This document shows, piece by piece, positions 43,617 through 57,766 of a stretch of DNA of 64,000 bases. Numbering within the stretch: position 1 is the first letter of the stretch; the number at the start of each line of letters is the position of its first letter. Source of the DNA: Diphasiastrum complanatum (taxonomy: Eukaryota > Streptophyta > Lycopodiopsida > Lycopodiales > Lycopodiaceae); assembly GCA_029204225.1 (NCBI GenBank), contig CM055095.1, positions 22,772,633 through 22,836,632 on the forward strand, in the 5' to 3' direction. The position numbers were made by a program, and so were the translations under genes. The notes beneath the pieces were generated by a model. It made no database searches and was not told the DNA's origin. It was given only the letters and a program-made list of their open reading frames with translations.

Positions 43617-44061
43617 TGTGAAACGTCCTCATGAACATATCATCTTTATTTTGAGGAGTATTCGAGAAACATTCTTGTTCGTCAGATTTTCGTTGAGGCG
43701 AAAAGATATTTCTTCGTGTATTTCGTCCTTTAGATATTTCTTCATCTTAGAAAATATATGTCTTGCTGTTTCTTTTAACTGAATAGGTTGTTTTGAGTTG
43801 ATCTTTGAATTGCTAATGAAAACTGGAATCAAACTTCCAAACATCTTTAAACTTCAAAAAGTCAGCATCCTATACAGACATCACCATGACAAAGACACGA
43901 ATGAATTTTCAAGAATGATTCAGTTCTTCATATAACTTATGAGCAAGCTCCAAGTTCTGTTGAGCTTCGATCAAGAGCAAGTCTTCTTTCAATTTGGTAT
44001 AGTGGCCAACTGGTAAGTTGCTGAATTCTTCTATTGAGCTACTTCGACTGCTGGTGCAGCA

Positions 44062-44553
44062 TCAACTGAAATCGGAATAGGTATAGAAAGGATGCTGAAA
44101 AGATCTATTGGCTTGGGAAGTGGCATCCGCATCCGTCAAAAAAATTGCTTGGTTTGCATATTTACAAAACAACTTGAATGTTGTATCTCGGATCATAGAG
44201 ATTTTGTACCCCTTCGTGGGTATGAAACAGTTGCTTAAGAAGTGGGCAGCTTCATCCACCGAATCTTTGTTAGTTGAAAGTAGCTTCCTATCCAGAGGTA
44301 ATCCGAGAGCTGTGCAGAACAAGTTTTCAATGATAGTGAAGAATTGGACTCGTACGTGAACTTTGAAGTCCACCTTCGAAATTGAATGGATGGAGTTCAC
44401 GAATTCAGTACTGACTTCAGAGAGGATGATAGAGGGGTCCACTTTTAAATCACCCAACCTGCATCGATCCAAAAAGGACTGGATGGATGCCAGGTGGATT
44501 CCTGCGCGTGCTTTCCAAATGATATTAGAGCTCGAACCTGATGCAGAAGCCAT
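44062..44553 (-). pseudogene. Gypsy B 3' ORF fragment
   Basis: ATG at 44553 (MASASGSSSN) opens a frame to 44062 with LDRCRLGDLKVDPSIILSEV, FTIIENLFCTALGLPLDRKL, HFLSNCFIPTKGYKISMIRD. It is related to the gypsy A 3' ORF but shorter. No membrane span or known enzyme motif. Downstream to 43617 only broken frames remain. Confidence 0.65.
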
Positions 44554-44929
44554 TGTTCGAATGTTTAACGATAGCTTCGTAGATTGCAATAGTTCGCAAA
44601 AAGGTGCTTTGATCGCAAAGAGTGAGCGCAGGAAAGCATAAACTTCGCAGGTAGAAAGTGTAAAGAGAAAAAATGGAAAATAACTCTGATAAACAGTAGC
44701 GGTGTGGAAGGGATGATGATGTGGCATGGTGACTTGACATCTGTCACTTCCATTTATGGAGGATGTGCATGGCTTAGTGTTTGAAACTATAATTTGCCAG
44801 ATCGATCTTTAATGAAGGAAGACCGTTTGTAAAAAGAAAGAAAAAATAAATTAAGAAAAAATAATATTTGTGAGCGTATACACATGTGAATAATGATGAT
44901 CACGTGGCCACGTCTTTAATGGAGAGATA

Positions 44930-45350
44930 CAAAAAGTAGGTCGAGAGATAAGCTAGAAAGATTCTAGAAAGTTTTGCAAAATCTTTCTCGCAGGATCTTA
45001 AAAATGTATAGAAACTCACGAAAATTTCTCAAAAATTTTAGCAACATACTAGAAAATTTCTCAAAAAATTGGAAATAATGCTAGAAAAATTCTAGAAAAC
45101 GATTTACGAAAATTTGATTAACAATTTTAGTGTCGCGAAAAAAAAAAATCTCGAAAAATTCTCGAAAATACTTTTAAAATGATATTTGAAAGATTGAGAG
45201 AAGTCAAGAAAATTTCTCGAAAATTTCTAGAAAGAAAAAAAATAAAAGAAATGTTGCGAAAATTTTTTTAGACAAGCGAAAAGAAAATTCGCGATTATTT
45301 CTAGAAAAATACTAGAAAATAATAAGAATAAAAAAAAATTTCTGGTCAAA
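44930..45350. repeat. A/T-rich array of GAAAATTTCTCGAAA/TCTAGAAA motifs
   Basis: Dense degenerate repeats of short palindromes (TCTAGAAA, TCTCGAAAAT, GAAAATTTC) with no fixed period, between the gypsy B integrase end and its 3' ORF. Some runs resemble GAA/TTC heat-shock-element arrays, but the spacing is usually three bases, not the canonical two. Confidence 0.6.
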
Positions 45351-45399
45351 GGTAGTATTTCTTCAATCTGGACCCGTTAATACGTGTCGGTAATAGTTC

Positions 45400-45955
45400 A
45401 CCTTCAAGTGATTGAAGTTGCACAGAACCATTGTCAAACACCTCTATGACTTTATACGGTCCAAGCCATCGCATATGGAGTTTTCCAGGGAACTTTTGAT
45501 GGCGACTGTCATATATTAGTGCATAATCATCAACTTTAAGATCACATTTTTTTTATATGACTGTCATATTTCTTCTTTCTTTGTTTTTGGATTTCCTCCG
45601 TTAGTTTTTGTGAAGTCTCTCGAGCTTCAGCTAGTTCTTCAATATTAGTCAACCTTTCGTTTATTAATCCTGCATCTGTTCTTTGAGCTTGAATACAAAA
45701 GGTTTTCACCTCGAATTCAATTGGCAAGATAGGATGCATACCATATGTAAGGAAATATGGTGTCTGTTTTGTCGTGATTTTCTCTGTGTTGCGATAAGCC
45801 CAGAGAACTGATGGTAGTTTCTGATCCCAATCCGTTGCATGTGCAATAGTAATTTTAGTCAGGATCTTATATCAGATTCCATTAGCTCTTTCTGTCAACT
45901 CGTTTGCTTTTGGATTATATGGTGTAGTTTTTCTGTGTTTGATCAGGAAATAGGT
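45400..45955 (-). pseudogene. Gypsy B integrase C-terminal fragment
   Basis: Minus: YFLIKHRKTTPYNPKANELT, ERANGI, stop, then ATDWDQKLPSVLWAYRNTEK, GMHPILPIEFEVKTFCIQAQ and IKK, parallel to 41380-41790 of gypsy A. It begins within 10-20 bp of the primer site, showing the internal deletion. Confidence 0.9.
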
Positions 45956-45970
45956 TGTCAGCAACTATAT

Positions 45971-45985
45971 CGGCGCCAAAAATTG
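45971..45985 (-). other. Primer binding site of gypsy B
   Basis: TTTTTGGCGCCG on the minus strand, shortly after the LTR end ACGACA; the remainder of the site has diverged. Confidence 0.8.
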
Positions 45986-45990
45986 GTATA

Positions 45991-47254
45991 TGTCGTACTA
46001 TACCAACAGGGTTAATATAGATTTTATAGTAAATAATGTCGTTCCCACAGAGGACAACATTAGAAAGTTATGTTTTTGGTACAATTATGACAAGTGGTTT
46101 CGAGTGTTATTCTGGTTGTCGACAGACATTAAAAAGTAACCAGTATTACTTATATTTGGGATGGGTAGTGTTAATAAATTCAGAACAACAATTTGGCCTC
46201 TACCGAATTGGATGAAGCGTGTTTTACAAATGAGATGTTATCAGAGTAGTACAACGGTACTACACTCTGGCTGATTAAGGTGTCAACAGAGAATCGAGAA
46301 TTATTCGATATATTCACAACTATGCAGACAATTAATTAATCGCGTTCACAAACTATTCGTTTCTAGACAGAAGTCCTCAACAACTGAAGTCCAACTTAAT
46401 GGTTAAAGAACACGAAGAGTTTTAGAATACGTTAGAAACTTATATCAATGCCAATCAAGAAGACAGATCAGAGACTTAATTCTTCAGGCAGGGACTGTCA
46501 TCTCATATGTATACATATAGCTTTAATCAATGATCGTGCTAGACTGTACCAAAGATAGTCGTTATTTGAGTGCCGAAAAGAAAGTATTCGTGACAGACGA
46601 ATAAGATAGTTTAAGTATAGTTCTTTAGAGCATGCTTTACGGAAACTCAGTAAACGACTGTAATACACTAGGGCGTCTGCCTGATCAGAGAGAAACTCAT
46701 GAAATGTGTCAAAGATTGTTAGCAGACTCCAGATCACTCACACTCAGCATTGCGGAGAACAGAGATAAGAGAGAATAACTCACAGAACTCTATTCACTTC
46801 TTCAATCTCTTACATAAGCATAAACTTTTCTCTCTCGATGATCGAGACTGAAGTGTGAGATCAATATATGTTCTACGGGGCGAACAAACACACCTCTAAA
46901 ATAACAGGTGCGTGGCTCCCGCGAAAGGGTCTAATTAACGATTAGACTGAGAATACATTCACCTATACCATAGGATGTATACTTAACTATGAGTTAAAGT
47001 TACTCTAGTTTATCATGTCTTTTCGTATCTAGTCGTTTACGTATGGACAACCTAGTAAAGGTTGTCCAAGACAATGTCTTTTCCTTTAAAAGGTCTTGCC
47101 CTTAATTACAAGGCAAGTACTTAGGAGATATATTCCCGAAAAATGACTTAGGCCTCTTCATGATTTATACTTATCCAGTTCATATCTTCATTTTTGAGTA
47201 TCTCATGCCATATTTATGTTGATATTTAATATTTAACATTTTTGTGACATCACA
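45991..47254 (-). repeat. Gypsy B 5' LTR, complete
   Basis: 1264 bp, minus-strand TGTGATGTCAC...GTACGACA. The outer flank on the minus strand is TTTAT. Its two parts match 43341-43600 and 18828-19821 respectively. Confidence 0.95.
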
Positions 47255-47834
47255 ATAAACTTCTCCATCATGTTAGAACTAGGGACCAAATGGAATTTAA
47301 GCCTCAAGCTTTCGTCAAATGTCAGCCTCAATCCTACTTCAAATGTTCACAAATGGGCATTGAAGCTTATGTAAGAAGCTATGTGCCAAAATATGCAAAA
47401 TCCAACTCTAGGTCAAGTGCCAAGTTGGAGGCCTACTTGTGACACCCAAATTTTGGCCCTTTGACATTTGAACTTCTAAAAGGAGCTCAAAATTTGACAT
47501 TGCACAAGACTCATTTCGTATTGGTGAGGACTTCTTCATGAGGTCTCGATAGTTGGTTTTGATTTATGGCTAACATTGATGGAGGAAGGTGATGGCTTAG
47601 GTTTGGTCTAGATTCATTGTTACTTGATGAACTGATATGAGCCTCTATAAGCATATAAAGAACTTATTTGTCATTCTTGATCAGTCTCTTTCAAATAAAA
47701 ATTCAAGGACCTCTTTGGTTTAATAAAGATTTCATTTTCAATTGTGACTAGTTTCCTTTCTATCTTTGTAGGTACTTGGATGATCTAGTATGAACATAAC
47801 CCTATGAATTATTGTCATACTTCAAATATGATTA

Positions 47835-47955
47835 ATCTTGAGGTTCTGTACACTTTCTAAGTCTATTTGTACCAATCTCATTCAATTCTTTTTTTATCTT
47901 GAGGTTCTTTACACTTTCTAAGTCAATTGGTATCAATCTCATTCAACTTTCTTAG
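47835..47955. repeat. 61-bp tandem duplication
   Basis: ATCTTGAGGTTCT...CTTTCTAAGT...CAATCTCATTCAA occurs at 47835 and again at 47896 with a few changes. Confidence 0.85.
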
Positions 47956-49924
47956 CATTCTAGGTTGTGATCAATCATCATAGTGGCTACATTTTGGGTC
48001 CTCACATTTAGTTTAGGTGTAGCTCTCTACTATGGAGAGGGCTCTAGTATCAACTAAGATACTATAACATGGGTAATCCAATCCATTGAAATACCTCCAA
48101 AATATGTAAACATTCTTGCCACCATGGGACATGTCTTTCTGATGATAGATGACAAGCTCATAGATGGGATCGAGGATGAGATATCATAGATATGTCTACC
48201 ATAATATGGTCATGAGCATATTCCAATAATGACTAGCATATGTCTTAACTATTAAAGTTGCCACTTAGGAGGTGACTTCAACAAAGTTGAGTGACATCAT
48301 GAGCATTATTCCATAAGAAGAATTTTAAGATTTGATTCCACTTGAATGGTTGGAAAGAGACATAAAGACAAAGCCCATCCTGTAAGTCTCCTTATGTTGA
48401 ATTATAGGCATATTGCCAACTTGCTACTGCCATAACATTTGTGGGCCCATCCTAATTCAAGGGTGGTGGTGGCTATGTGGATTAGGGACATATTTTTCTT
48501 TTATCCAACAAGCTCCTATCACACTTGTATGAGGGCACAAATGTGACTAGCATGTAGTGTGATTGACAATACATTCTCCGCATGAAAAACCAACATTCCA
48601 AACATTGCTCTTTGGCTAGAATTTAGATATTCTATCTAGGAGCTCAAGGTCTAGGAAGAGAATATTCAAATAACCAATCTATATTCAACATAGTGAAAAG
48701 AGAGAGTGATGTATTACTACTCGAAGAAACAAAATGATGACTTTACTTCTTAAATAACATAGTTAATTGTATATATCTTATAAATTCACTAATGCATAGT
48801 GATATGCACCTTGTTCCAAGATCCCCTTCTGAGTGATCGTTAACATAAACTAGATTGTGGTCTCTTGCCACATTTGGGTAGTGAGTTGAACTTGAGACTA
48901 GCGGATATTGCTTGGTATGGGCTTAGAAGGAACATCCTTGTTGCATAGAGATTGAACTTTTGTACTCTTGGAGGTACGCTTGTTGTTACTTGGAAGATTG
49001 TTATTGGAGATCATGTTCTCTTACTTTTGAGCTCACCTCAAGTTTGACTCAGTTTGAGCCATGCTTGAAAAAATGAATGCACCTTGTAGCTTTCAACTCA
49101 AGCATTACTTCATCGTACTCTCAGTAGTAATTGCTTATCTTATATGTATTGTAGATTGAACTTAATCCGAATGAAAATTTTATAGGTTGCTCTAGCAAGA
49201 GTCATGATTGAGTTTCTTAACATAGCCTAGTTGGATAAGCCCAATTATTGGGTCCATTAATACCCATGCATTAATCTCAACTTGTGTGTTGTTGAAAGGG
49301 ACATTTTAAGTCCATGCTTTCCAAGTAAGCTAGGCCAATACATGGATTTAAAATGTAAACACTTTACAATCTACAAAGCACATATCATTGAAAAATATAA
49401 AGAGTGATGATTTGTGTTCACATAACTATTTCTCCTTTATTTATTTTTCCTTTCCAATTATTTATTCCCCTTTTTAATAAGTTTTATGATTGGTATGCTT
49501 ATAAAAATGGAAGGCATAGTTTCACATAATTATTACCCAATTTCTCTACTAGTCTAAACAAGCATCCTTGTCATTGGCATACCATTGTCTTCACAAAAAG
49601 TTATGCAACATCGTTAGTTACACTTAGGGGTAAGATTAAAAACATGAATATAAAACAAGTCTAGTAATAGATTTGATCAAGGATTATTGAAGGACAAATA
49701 TTAGGGGCAAGATAGAGGCAAGGAATGTAGGTCCTTGAGCACATTTTGGGAATACATTCAATCGATTCACATGGAAGAATGACCTAGAAGATGTAAAGCA
49801 AAACATGGACCAATGTAGTTTCACATAAAAGGTGATGGCCCAAATACTCTCTTCTCATGGTTGAGGCCAACTTTGGGAGTTTCCCCAAAGTTTCAAGAAT
49901 GGACGCTAATATGAGGTAAGTCCT

Positions 49925-50021
49925 CTTGTAGGAGGTGCCTATGCTTGTTCATTTATCACTTGACACCACAATATTGTAGGAGGTGCCTATGCTTATTCAT
50001 TTATCACTTGACACCACAATG
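49925..50021. repeat. 49-bp tandem duplication
   Basis: TTGTAGGAGGTGCCTATGCT...TTATCACTTGACACCACAAT occurs at 49925 and 49974 with one or two differences; probably recent. Confidence 0.9.
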
Positions 50022-53000
50022 CTCAGTCCAATGGGATACAATATTGCTCTATCTAAATCCAAGCTGAGGCCACTGACAATTAACTCTATCCTTGTGTAAA
50101 AGCCATGCACTCCTAAGGAAGGAAGTGTTGAGATATGATATTTGGGGCTTGCCAATGTATCAATCACATGATGTCTTTATTAAACCTAATCCTCATCACA
50201 CTATGTTTGGTTGTAGATTTACTAAGAATTTTTTGCTGTAAAGTAGGACTTGTGTTAGTATATTCTTTGTTGGAATTCAACTCAATATGTCAAATGACAT
50301 AAATCATATATTACATGAAGCTATCTTGTATAACACATTTAGAACTTGCCCAATCCTTTATCAAGCTAGCATGTAGCTTAATTGTAGGCATGCACCCAAC
50401 ATTACAACCATAGAGAAATTATTTATGGTCAATTATATCTTTCTTTCTTTTTTCTCGAGTGGTCATTTCGTTGACTTCATGCAATTTACGTGTAGAAGTG
50501 TAATGGTTTTAAGGTAAAGTAATGATTGCATAACTAATTTTTCATCATGATCAGTATATTGTAGGTTGTCATTTAAAAAAAAAAACAAGTGCAGATATGG
50601 ATTGTTGAATAAATAATCTCATGTTTGAATTAAAGAAGTATAAAAGAGTGAAGAATGAAGGAGTGTCTCTATTGAGGGTGAAGATGGCCCACACCTTGCA
50701 CTTATGCTTCTTGGTTTTAATAAATGCTTCTTGGTTTACACCTTGCACTTATGACAATACATCGAGCATCAAGGGTTGGCTATTAGTCTTAGATTTAAAA
50801 AAGTCGGTGTATGTTTTGAAGTTCTAGAATGTAACATAGATGAAATTCTAGACTCAAGGTATATTCATTATGAAGTTTTCTTTCTATTTGATTGAAACTC
50901 AAAATCGAAACAAATGTCTTCCTTCACTTCCTTGGAATGACAAAGAAGAATGGTATTTAATTATGTCAAGGATGTATCAATGGAGACCTAGACCCAAATC
51001 CATTTGTATGATCATAATGGGATACCTCAAAGTGTTTGTGCTCCAAGACTCTCTCCCACTCAACACCTTTTCTATATCTGTGGCATTTGTCTATGATACA
51101 ATAGTTGATACACCCTAAACCCAAGTTTATCATTCTTCAATTTAAAGTGAACAAGGGCACTTCACTCATATTGGTCACAAAAAGAAAAAACCATGAAACT
51201 CCATTCTTCAATTTACACTTTTGAGTTGCTTGATTGAAGTTTTAAAATGGTCTAAAAATGTATGTTATCATCAAAATGCCTACAACCTCTTCAAGCATAT
51301 TATTTTGGCAATTGGAAATAATGTTATCACTCAACTTGCATAATTTTATAGCTTACTTCAGAAATTACTACCACATTGCCCACCATAAGGATCCATTGAA
51401 GGGTTTACATCAATTGAAGTTTGCTCTATTGTAAAAGGCCAAAGCATTGAGCCTAGAATCTAATCGCTTGCGCAAAAGCTAGAATATATGTTTGAAAAGT
51501 AGTAAAACAAAATTAGTTTGTGAAGTGTAGCTATTAAGCTACAATGATCTACATCAAAGCTTGTTGGTGAAAGAAAACAAGTTGGTTACAAAAGTATTTG
51601 GCAACAATATAAACTTTAAGTAGAACTTTGCTTGTCATGCATGAAGTAACAGGGAGTGAAGAATGTCAACTTATAACATTTGAATCTAATGTATCCATAT
51701 ACTCCAAATGTTTGCCATCTTGCACGAGTTTCTAAATGCAAACTTTATGTCAACGTCGAGAAGATCAACGTGTAGATTCGCTTGTAGAGAATTCTAGGAA
51801 GAGAAGTACAAGAGAAAAATCAATCTTTGAGTGATTGCAACAAGTCAACATGGCAATGATAAAATCAATAAAGGAACAACTCACTAGCAACCATCTGTAA
51901 AGGGTAAAGTTTATGTGATATAGCAAAACTTTTCATTGAGAGGTTGTTAGTGAGTTGATATTTGATATGCACAAAGCTCTAAACTTAACGTGGAAAATAG
52001 ACCCAATGGTTTTCCATCTAGTTTCCTGATCTCAAAAGGGATAATTTTCATTCCAATTTTGCTAACAAAAAGCTAAAAAAAGTACTATTGAAAGAAATGA
52101 GACAAGTACTTGTATACATAAATGAGCTATGAGTAGGTTTTGGGTGATTCTTGTCCCACATGTTGAGCTCAAGTTTAGAGATTTTAAAATTCAAAATTTC
52201 TTGACATATTCTATCATTGAGGTGGAGTTTGTATGGGATGATGTTGAGGCTCTTGGTTGACTTTTTCAGTGGGGTTTGAGTAGCCATCTTGACTTCTTCA
52301 ACTATATACAAACTTCTTTTGTTGAGAGATTTGGCAAGTCTAGTCTTCATACATGCATGAAAAGGGAGCTAAGGCCAATGAGTTTAGAGAACCAAAAGGG
52401 GATCCTTAAACATGATTCCAGGAGAAAAGAGAAGCAAACTCCAAAAATGATTTGACAAGATTTTGAAGGTTGTATGGACCTTGAAGGGCAAAATGATCAC
52501 TATGAGTAAAAATACTGGAGAAAAAAATCCATATGACTCAGAGAGTAAGTAAGTGTGCCATTCTTTAATAAGGACAATAGAATCAAGTGCCAAGGCTTCT
52601 CAAAAATTTCTAGCTGAGGCTAAAAAGCTCCATGTAAATGAGCAATATATTCTTCAAGTATGAAAAGAGACTACCAAGTACACAATATTGAATAGGTGTA
52701 GACACTATTTGTCAAAATGAAAAAGCACATTTAGTGCTTCACACCAAAAACCAATGAACTTTTGAAAAGTTAATTGCTAAGGTTGTAAAAGCAACAGATA
52801 CTACAAGATAAAAACCATGACGGGAGTCATACTATGTCCAATAATGGTAGTCTAAGTTAGAAAACAAGCAACAAAAGAAGAATCCGACTTATTGATCTTT
52901 TATCAAATGCATCAAAAGGTCAGCTAGCTCTATGCTTAGGAGGTGGAGAGACTCTAAAAAGACCGCCTAGAAGCTCTCTATATTCAAATAGAATCAATAG

Positions 53001-53444
53001 ATTTGGATTACAAAGAAGCATCGCAAAGCACAAACATGCCAGTTCTAACTTGAGAGCCTTGACAAGGGTAGTGCGATAATGCAAGAGAAGTCCTTAACAC
53101 AATCGCAAAGATGGCATCACGTAAAGCTTAGATGGCTATGAACAACATTCAAATAGAAATCTCCTTCAAAGAATGATTAATCATATCATAATTAATCAAT
53201 GGTCAAATCCCTAAAAGTGACAACAAGGATTTCTCTCACTAAGAGGTCAATTAGTTCAATAAAGAAAGAGTAAAAAATTAATGTCCCTAATTCCTATTGA
53301 TAGTCTTCTGGAGAATCGTAAATGAACCTTCCAATAAATCATGAAACTCCAATTGCATAATTTGAAAACCAAGAGTGGTGTCACCTTTTGTGGAAAAAAA
53401 TGCACCACCTAAAAACGTATAGTTCCCTTACGTGAGGCATAAAA

Positions 53445-54709
53445 TCAATTCAAAGAACATGCAGAAAATCAAACTGGTAAAAGAATTAAAGCACTGAGGT
53501 CTGACAGGGGGGTGAATATATCTCTACCGAAACAATACATTACCTCCTATTCACCTCAGTCGAATGGTGAAAGAATAGAATCTTAGTTGAATTGACAAAG
53601 TACATGTTATCACATGCGACACTTCTAAAGTCCTTCTGGGCTAAAGCTGTTTCCACTGCAACTTGTATTTAGAACAGATGTCCTACTAAAGGTCTCTTAG
53701 ACAAAGCACCATACGAAGTTTGGACAGGCTCCAAACCCTCTCTATTGAACTTACGAGTTTTTGGATGTATCGCTTATGCGCAAATTCTACATGATCTCAA
53801 GAAAAAGCTTGACTTCCAGAGTATCAAGTCTATTTTCATCAGCTACACTACTTCAATAAAGCTTTTGAAGTTGTATGACCCTATCGAGTCGAAGATATTC
53901 AGTAGTTGAGATGTCATCTTCATTGTAGATTAGTTTATTGATCTCAAAGGTAAAGACAAAGCTCATATAGTTGAACTACTAGATTTTTCCGGAACATCAA
54001 ACTTCCAAGTTCCAAATTCAACTAATCCTATTGAAGATCCAAGCTCGTTTACTCCCGAAGAACAACTTATCAACATCGAATCCGAAGATGATGATGTTGT
54101 AGTTCAGCAACTACAGCATGATGAAGATCAACTTTGATCATCAGCCAGAAGATCGACAAGAGTCAGCAGACCACGTAATAGGTATATCGATGAGTCTACA
54201 ATTTACCTTGTTCAAGAGCTGATGATTGTTGAAGAGGTACTCAGTTAGCCTGATTTCGATATCTGGAAAGAAGCTATGGATAAAGAGTATTCATCTCTTA
54301 TCAAGAACCAAACTTGGACAATCGACAGATGAAAGTATTGATCGAAGAAAGGCTCAACCTATAGCCAGATGATTCTCTCAAGTACAGAACGTCGATTACA
54401 TTGAGACCTTCAGTCTAGTAGTTAAACATTCTTCTACCAGACTTCTATTGTCATTTGTTGTTGCAACAGATTTGGAAATACATCAAATGGATGTACAGAC
54501 AACATATCTTAGGGCATTTACATGGTGCAACCTGAAGGTTACAATATTGAAGGTAAACACAATCATGTGTGTAAATTCCATAAAGCACTTTATGGCTTGA
54601 AGCAATCTGCTCGAGCATGGTTTCAAAGGATCAATATTTTTCTTATTGATCACGGCTACACACCAAGCTCTTCAGATTCGAATGTCTACTTCTAAGTCAA
54701 TGCAAATGT
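53445..54709 (+). pseudogene. Copia E, integrase and RT first part
   Basis: Highly broken frames: integrase HAENQTGKRIKALRSDRG and QYITSYSPQSNGERIES (53450-53580), later integrase (LNLRVFGCIAYAQI-type, 53745-53780), linker, then RT with MVQPEGYNIEGKHNHVCKFH, ALYGLKQSARAWFQRINIFL and GYTPSSSDSNVYF (54520-54695). RT stops at the gypsy D insertion at 54710 and resumes at 59572 with the YVDD box. Confidence 0.85.
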
Positions 54710-54896
54710 TGTGTCATCGATGTAGAATAGGGGTCCGTCGCTAAGAGCGGCAACCTCACCTTCACTTGCATAGAAAGAAGAGAGAGGGAGAGGAGAGAGA
54801 GGAGAAAGAGAGTGGAGAGAGGGAGAGAGAGAATGCCTAGGTTGAGAAAGGCTTTGGGGGCTCGAGCGCCTACCCAAAACTATTCTATCCCAATGT

Positions 54897-55080
<184 letters not shown>

Positions 55081-55134
55081 ATTAGAATGAGAATGGAAGA
55101 TGATACAATACAAAGAAAATGACTCCCTCTTATA

Positions 55135-55328
<194 letters not shown>

Positions 55329-56462
55329 TTTTATTAGAATGAGAATGGAAGATGATACAATACAAAGAAAATGACTCCCTCTTATAGATTTTAGAGGTGA
55401 GCCTCCTTTACTCTCATTGGCCACTTCATTGGGGCAAGGATTCTAATCCAAGCCTTTAAAATAAACACAACTTAAATCTATTGGTGCTAAGAAAGCACAA
55501 GGGCACTCACATGATTCATGTGAGTTTTAAGTTGGGCCCTTTTAGCTTTTTTATTTGCAACTTGACTTAGGGCCTCTAATGTCATTTTAGAGTTTTAAGC
55601 CCCTAGTCTCTTATTCCTAGGAATCACAACTTGCTACTTGTGCTCATTGGTGGCTGGGCTTATACACACAGGATGTCAATGCCTTGCACTTATTATTCTA
55701 CTGTATTGTGGCAGGGCCCACTAGGCAAGGCTTGGCCAACAATATTTTAAGTGGTGGGACCCACTTATTTATTTGTATACATGAAATACCCACAACAGGG
55801 TCCACGACCCAAAGTAGTGCCGGTCCCTCGGCACTAGGCTGCAATTGTCGTGAAGGGCGTTGTTGTCGGTTCTTTTATTGTTGGGACATGGTGCTTCAGG
55901 AAAAGCATGGATAGAATTCACTTACGTAAATCCTGAGGCTTTATTAGATGATGGCGATCACCAAGAACTTGGACTTGCCAGATTTTCAATAATACCCATA
56001 AGGGTCTGGTGCCATTCCGGATAACCTTGTTCATCAACAATTGGGTAGTTGAGGCATTCCATCAGAGTATCCCAAGATAAAACTGGATCCTCATAGATTG
56101 GCGCAACTCGTCCCAATGTCATGGAGTCCCTCAAATCATAATGTGGATATGACATGCTTGCTTGACTTCTTGTCTGTCCAGGTATTCGTGGTATGCCATA
56201 ACCTGATGACTTTCCTCAGCAGTCAATATCAAAGATTTAGGACTAGGCTTTGTCATTGTAGGCACTGGTGCTTGTTGTATTGGAGGCCTATTTGGGCTTG
56301 GATTCCCCAGATTTGGCCTTTGAAGAATGTATATACTCCAAATTGGCGTTGATTTGGGGGTCTGTTGAATTGTGGAACAATTAGACTTTAGTTGAATCTT
56401 GCTCGTTGAGGGGCAATCATCAGCTTTAGTCTTTCCTTGGTCATTGCATTTCCCGTTGAAAA

Positions 56463-57766
56463 CTACGTGACTGCACTTTTTCTTGGATCTTGTGTTGAAT
56501 TGCCTTCAAGTTGCTCTGTTGACGCTAGTTCCCTTTGTAATTCATCACTAAGAATTCTTTGTAGTGATTGTGCCAAGAGACTTGGTAAAATCCGTTGGAC
56601 TTCGTCGGATGCCAATTTTTTGACTTCCTCAGTTACCATTGGCATGATGGATTCTACCATCTTTGTCTTCTGTGATGGTTTTCCTTGTTTGCCCGAGGGT
56701 ATCTTTGCGTACTTTGGGACTTTTGCCAGATTGTCTTCTTCATCACTCGCTTCATAGCCCGGTGGCACTAAGATTTTTCTTTTATAGTGTGTTCGAGGTG
56801 GAAGGGTCACCACAGGTGCATGTCGGTCTACATAGGCCAAATGCCTCTTGGCTATTTGTGGATTTCTCATCGGGCAATCTCGGCATGGATGATTAACTCC
56901 GCATTGTGAACACGAGGGATAGAATGTTGATGGATCCCCTCGATGTGGACATTCAGCACGGTGATGTTTTCCTCCGCATCCATAGCATCTTACCGAGTGC
57001 AATACACCATCACCTCTAAGTTGATAGACATACATTGGTAATAGATTCCCCTTAGGATCTTCCACAAAGTAGACTGGTAGGTTGTTATGGTCCTCCATTG
57101 AATTTGGTGACATGCAAGAGGATATAACCAAAACTTCTACCTTGCCACCGTTTGTTGAAGAAACTCGTGATTTAGATGGATCAATTTGACATCCATCCTT
57201 ATGGTGAGCTCCTTGTTGGCTTGATTCTGCTTCTGACCGTTGAACCGCTGGATCTTGCTGTCAACAAGCTTGTTGATCTGTATTTTGTCCTTTTAACAAG
57301 CACGGATTCTTGATTGGACACCTGGTACTTGGATGATATCCAAAGCAGAAGGTACATTCATCCTTTTCAAGAAACTTAATAGAGCGAGCATAAGCTTGCT
57401 GACAGCTTGAACTGCAAGGTTCTTGGTCTTCCGCTGCACTTGATCTGCTTGACCTTGCTGCACTTTGTTGCCTTGCATGGGGTTTCATTCTTGTTGGATC
57501 ATTGCTCGTTGTCGACCTTTGTTCCTCTGATTCCCCTTCTGGATAGGGAAAATCCTTCTTCCTGAGTGAGATTTCCATCAAGGTAGCATCCTTACAAAGT
57601 TGTGCAAGCGACGAATAGGATGCTAACTCTTCCATACCAAATCTGATCTTTTTGGGCAGTCCGGCATAGTATTTTGCCATGATGATCTGTTGGAGAATCG
57701 GGGGATCACAATCCTTCACTAGATGATAGATCTGATAGGTGTAGTCTCGGATTGTTTCAGTAGGGA
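56463..57766 (-). pseudogene. Gypsy D gag with zinc-finger region
   Basis: 57719-57261 encodes a gag C-terminal domain (IMAKYYAGLPKKIRFGMEEL, LAQLCKDATLMEISLRKKDF) and a first Cys/His cluster (CTFCFGYHPSTRCPIKNPC). After a stop and frame change, 57131-56463 carries CYGCGGKHHRAECPHR and CSQCGVNHPCRDCP, then a charged C-terminus (VTEEVKKLASDEVQRIL) that is probably helical. The N-terminal half is replaced by leader sequence above 57767. No protease follows. Nucleic-acid-binding packaging role inferred. Confidence 0.85.

Larger units (their letters stand above)
43341..47254 (-). mobile_element. Gypsy B remnant
   Basis: Minus orientation: 5' LTR 47254-45991, primer site, a deletion that joins the leader to integrase near 45955, integrase C-terminus, spacer, 3' ORF, polypurine tract, and the first 260 bp of the 3' LTR. 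The rest of that LTR is at 18828-19821. Gag, protease, RT and most of the integrase are missing. Confidence 0.85.
47255..53444. other. Gene-poor region, nothing recognised
   Basis: About 6.2 kb of AT-rich sequence. Frames are short and none shows a known motif, conserved composition or splice-linked partners. Probably very old transposon remains. Confidence 0.5.

Noticed and set aside
44930..45350. Heat-shock elements
   Set aside because: GAA and TTC blocks are mostly three bases apart, not the canonical two, and the region is generally A/T-rich.
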